Shown here piece after piece: positions 35,521 through 38,199 of a stretch of DNA of 38,199 bases; the stretch's first letter is position 1; each line of letters begins with the position of its first letter. Under the pieces are notes generated by a model, which made no database searches, was not told where the DNA came from, and saw nothing but the letters and a program-made list of their open reading frames with translations. Both the position numbers and the translations under genes were made by a program. Source of the DNA: Pseudomonas asplenii (GTDB taxonomy: Bacteria; Pseudomonadota; Gammaproteobacteria; Pseudomonadales; Pseudomonadaceae); contig NZ_JSYZ01000021.1 in assembly GCF_001293465.1 (NCBI RefSeq), forward strand, positions 1 to 38,199. The letters are read 5' to 3'.

Positions 35521-37029
35521 TCAGGCGTAGCTTTCGGTCTCGCTGCTCGGCTCCACCAGCTCCAGGCTGATGTTGTTCTGGGCGTTGATCCGGCGATACA
35601 GCGCCGCGTCGGTAGCCAGAGCCTTCTCCCGCGCCGGGAAGATTTCCTGCAGCTTGGCGGCCCATTCACCCTTGGCCTTGTCGGCGAAGCAGCGTTCGAT
35701 CAGTTCCAGCATGATCGACACGGTCACCGAGGCGCCTGGCGAGGCACCGAGCAGGGCGGCCAGCGAACCGTCCGCAGCCGCGACCAGTTCGGTACCGAAC
35801 TGCAGCACGCCGCCTTTCTTCGGGTCCTTCTTGATGATCTGTACCCGCTGGCCGGCCACTTCCAGGCGCCAGTCCTCGGCTTTCGCCTCGGGATAGAAGC
35901 GGCGCAGGGATTCCAGGCGCTGCTCCATCGACTGACGCACTTCGCTGATCAGGTACTTGGTCAGGTCCATGTTGTCGCGGGCCACGGCCAGCATCGGACC
36001 GATGTTGCCGGGACGGATCGAGCTCGGCAGGTCGAACAGCGAGCCGTGCTTGAGGAACTTGGTGGTGAAGCCGGCGTAGGGACCGAACAGCAGGGACTTC
36101 TTGCCATCGACCACACGGGTGTCCAGGTGCGGCACGGACATCGGTGGCGAGCCCACGGCCGCCTGGCTGTAGACCTTCGCCTGGTGGTGCTTGACCACTT
36201 CCGGGTTGTCGCAACGCAGCCACTGGCCGCTGACCGGGAAGCCGCCGAAGCCCTTGCCTTCCTCGATGCCCGAGGCCTGCAGCAGGGGCAGGGCGGCACC
36301 GCCGGCACCAAGGAAGACGAACTTGGCGTCGACTTCACGGCTGCTGCCACTGTTGACGTCCTTGATGCTCACGGTCCAGCCGCTGCCGTTGCGCTTGAGG
36401 CCGGTCACGCGCTTGCAGTACTTGACCTGGGTGTCCGGGGCGCTGGTCAGGTGGTTGAGCAACTGGTTGGTCAGCGCGCCGAAGTTCACGTCGGTGCCCT
36501 TGAGCACACGGGTGGCGGCGATCGGCTGATCGACCGGACGGCCCGGCATCATCAAGGGCATCCACTCGGCCATCTTCGCCCGGTCTTCGGTGTATTCCAT
36601 CTCGGCGAAGGCGTGGTGCTGGTGCAGCACTTCGAACCGCTTCTTCAGGAAGCCGATGTCCTTTTCACCCTGCACGAAGCTCAGGTGCGGCACCGGGCTG
36701 ATGAACGACTTGCACGAGCCGAAGGTGCCTTTTTTCGACAGGTAGGCCCAGAACTGCTTGGACACTTCGAACTGGCTGTTGATGTGCACGGCTTTCTTGA
36801 TGTCGACGGAACCGTCGGCAGCCTGTGGCGTGTAGTTCAGCTCGCACAGCCCGGCGTGGCCGGTACCGGCGTTGTTCCATGGGTTGGAACTCTCCGCGGC
36901 ACCGGAGTCCATCAGCTCGACGACTTCCAGCTTGATCGCGGGGTCGAGCTCCTTGAGCAGCACCGCGAGGGTCGCACTCATGATGCCGGCCCCTACCAGG
37001 ACCACATCGACTGCTTCGTTATGCGCCAT
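35521..37029 (-). CDS. mqo: Malate:quinone oxidoreductase
   Basis: FAD-dependent peripheral membrane enzyme oxidising malate to oxaloacetate and passing electrons to quinone, a TCA-cycle step that Pseudomonas uses in place of NAD-malate dehydrogenase. The 502-residue protein starts with the FAD dinucleotide-binding motif VDVVLVGAGIMSATLAVLLK (residues 8-27), then NPWNNAGTGHAGLCELNYTP, and later FLGAGGAALPLLQ, all typical of Mqo. Length is normal. By neighbours it corresponds to mqoB (PA4640) of P. aeruginosa. It is a single gene ending in a bidirectional terminator; its promoter should lie in the long gap upstream. Confidence 0.96.
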   Translation of the reverse strand: MAHNEAVDVVLVGAGIMSATLAVLLKELDPAIKLEVVELMDSGAAESSNPWNNAGTGHAGLCELNYTPQAADGSVDIKKAVHINSQFEVSKQFWAYLSKKGTFGSCKSFISPVPHLSFVQGEKDIGFLKKRFEVLHQHHAFAEMEYTEDRAKMAEWMPLMMPGRPVDQPIAATRVLKGTDVNFGALTNQLLNHLTSAPDTQVKYCKRVTGLKRNGSGWTVSIKDVNSGSSREVDAKFVFLGAGGAALPLLQASGIEEGKGFGGFPVSGQWLRCDNPEVVKHHQAKVYSQAAVGSPPMSVPHLDTRVVDGKKSLLFGPYAGFTTKFLKHGSLFDLPSSIRPGNIGPMLAVARDNMDLTKYLISEVRQSMEQRLESLRRFYPEAKAEDWRLEVAGQRVQIIKKDPKKGGVLQFGTELVAAADGSLAALLGASPGASVTVSIMLELIERCFADKAKGEWAAKLQEIFPAREKALATDAALYRRINAQNNISLELVEPSSETESYA

Positions 37030-37760
37030 TAACGCGTCTCCAAAATCTGCAGCACCACATTGACGGCATGGCCGCCAGGAATTGACAGGGCAACGTCAGC
37101 CCGGTGTCACTCATGGCCAGGTTCGCCATGTCCGATTTTTCGCAATTTTTTGCAACTTCAGCGGACGCTGTCGGTGGGCTTGAGGTGCGTATGAACGCAT
37201 TTCAGGCGACTTCCGGCAATTCGACTTATGGTCGAGAGCATCCGATCGTGCAACCAAATCCGTAGGCGGACAGGCTTCAAGCACCTGCCTGGGAATATCG
37301 GGTCCTGTGTGATCGAGTCGTCAAGGACGTTAATGGTGCATTTCCAGAGGCAAAACTTTTCATTTGCTCGCCACACTCTCGTGAAGTAGTGAATACCCGT
37401 TTTTTCACGCTCTTTTGAAGACGTGAACCTCAAAAAAGGGCTGCCGCGGCCTGTCACCGGGCCCGCGAAGCAAATGCCGGCCGGGAAGCAAGGCTGGCGT
37501 ACGGGCAAACAGCTCAGTGAACGAGCACAAAGGCAGCTCTGGCAGATTCGGTAAAACGGTGGGTTGCAGGTGCAGCAGCAAGCACGCCGACTTCACTCGA
37601 TCTGTGTGGGCGGCTCTCTGTGGGCGGTGCGGGGGACCGATGCAGGTGCATCAGCGATACTGCGAGGCCCGATCAGGAGACGTCCTTATAATCGGGGGGA
37701 GATTGTAACCAAGAAATGCGCAGAAATGACCCTGTTGAATGACTTTTATTAGCCGTTTGG
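37030..37760. other. Long gap upstream of mqo, no gene seen
   Basis: This 731-base stretch contains the mqo promoter region on its left side. The open frames here are short and lack ribosome-binding sites. I note an inverted repeat TTCACG/CGTGAA (37404-37427) and an isolated TATAAT (37687-37692, plus strand) with no -35 partner or gene to serve. No tRNA, CRISPR or insertion sequence is visible; a small RNA is not excluded. Confidence 0.5.
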
Positions 37761-37994
37761 TCAGATGGTCAACGGCAGCGCCCGACGCGGATGTGACGTC
37801 CGTGGGCTGACACGGGCACTGGCAGGCAGTGGCTGGTGCATCCAGGCCAGGCGAATCTCCTCGATTTCGACCCAGCCGTCGCCCGCCGGCGGCAGGTTGC
37901 ACTGCTTGAAGGCCTGGCAGCGGCCGTCGGCACCGAGCCGGGCGAAGCTGCGTATGGGCTTGCGAGGGAAGAACAGTTGCCAGAGCAATTCCAT
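37761..37994 (-). CDS. Small conserved Pseudomonas hypothetical
   Basis: A 77-residue cytosolic protein starting MELLWQLFFPRKPIRSFARL, then QCNLPPAGDGWVEIEEI and a Ser/Pro/Arg-rich end. I have seen closely similar small Pseudomonas proteins, always unassigned. The ATG at 37992-37994 is chosen because the 52 residues added by the longer frame look non-coding; the ribosome-binding site is weak. No function is known to me. Confidence 0.65.
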   Translation of the reverse strand: MELLWQLFFPRKPIRSFARLGADGRCQAFKQCNLPPAGDGWVEIEEIRLAWMHQPLPASARVSPRTSHPRRALPLTI

Positions 37995-38152
37995 CGTCAC
38001 GTTACCTGTTGTCCCGTTGTGGTATCGATGTTGTATCGGGGCTGTTACGTGCGCATGTAGGGGCGGTGAATTAAATGTGACATGACTCCCCCGGTTCGCG
38101 GTATCCGCAGCCGCCTGCGGGGCGATGTCTGGTGAGCGGCGCACGTGCACGG

Positions 38153-38159
38153 CTATACT
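38153..38159 (+). promoter_or_regulatory. Candidate -10 element (CTATACT, sigma-S-like)
   Basis: CTATACT matches the extended -10 favoured by RpoS in Pseudomonas and lies 23 bases before the ATG of the gene that leaves the window. There is no matching -35, as is common for RpoS promoters. Confidence 0.4.
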
Positions 38160-38182
38160 GACGGCCTGATTGTGCCCAGGCT

Positions 38183-38199
38183 ATGTACGAAATCGCTTG
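38183..38199 (+). CDS. Start of a gene running off the window (unidentified)
   Basis: An ATG follows a CCAGG-like site and a -10 element; only MYEIA is encoded before the window ends. Too little is present to name it. Confidence 0.3.

Overview
The window is chromosomal DNA from a Pseudomonas, most likely of the P. fluorescens group. The evidence is high-GC coding sequence, a Pseudomonas-type REP doublet, and several gene runs in the order known from P. aeruginosa (dpp/opdP next to a SIMPL-domain gene and roxSR; a PA4642-family gene beside mqo). These synteny and family statements come from memory; no database search was run.

Layout. (1) 1-5160, minus strand: an alanine-racemase-fold (type III PLP) ornithine decarboxylase, then a four-gene osmoprotectant (betaine/choline/carnitine) ABC importer, separated by a 477-base gap holding a REP doublet and a hairpin that could end a small RNA. 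(2) 5513-7152: prfC (release factor RF3) with its terminator. (3) About 7150-12280: a strikingly AT-rich insertion carrying one tightly packed plus-strand operon of five genes: nucleotidyltransferase, phosphoribosyltransferase-like protein, inositol-monophosphatase-family phosphatase, radical SAM enzyme with unusual cysteine spacing, and a thymidylate-kinase-like P-loop kinase. I do not recognise this combination. It reads like a small pathway that builds or modifies a nucleotide- or sugar-phosphate-derived molecule, and it is the best candidate here for an undescribed system. (4) 12.3-13.3 kb: junction DNA with a small acidic exported protein, a repeat and a gene remnant.

(5) 13357-25929, minus strand: a di/tripeptide uptake locus with four paralogous DppA binding proteins, an OprD-family porin (OpdP-like) and DppBCDF. 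Peptides would cross the outer membrane through the porin, be sorted by the binding proteins and be imported by the shared ABC core. (6) 26033-28781: a periplasmic SIMPL-domain protein divergent from roxSR, a RegBA/PrrBA-type redox two-component system. (7) 28878-31429: an SbmA/BacA-like ABC exporter/importer and a GntR/FadR-type regulator.

(8) 31511-33363, minus strand: a P. fluorescens-type zinc phospholipase C homologue and a 62-residue downstream partner, headed by a near-perfect LexA (SOS) operator overlapping the promoter position; a DNA-damage-inducible phospholipase would be unusual. (9) 33552-38199: glutaminase, two small conserved hypotheticals, malate:quinone oxidoreductase, a 77-residue orphan and the first codons of a gene that runs off the end.
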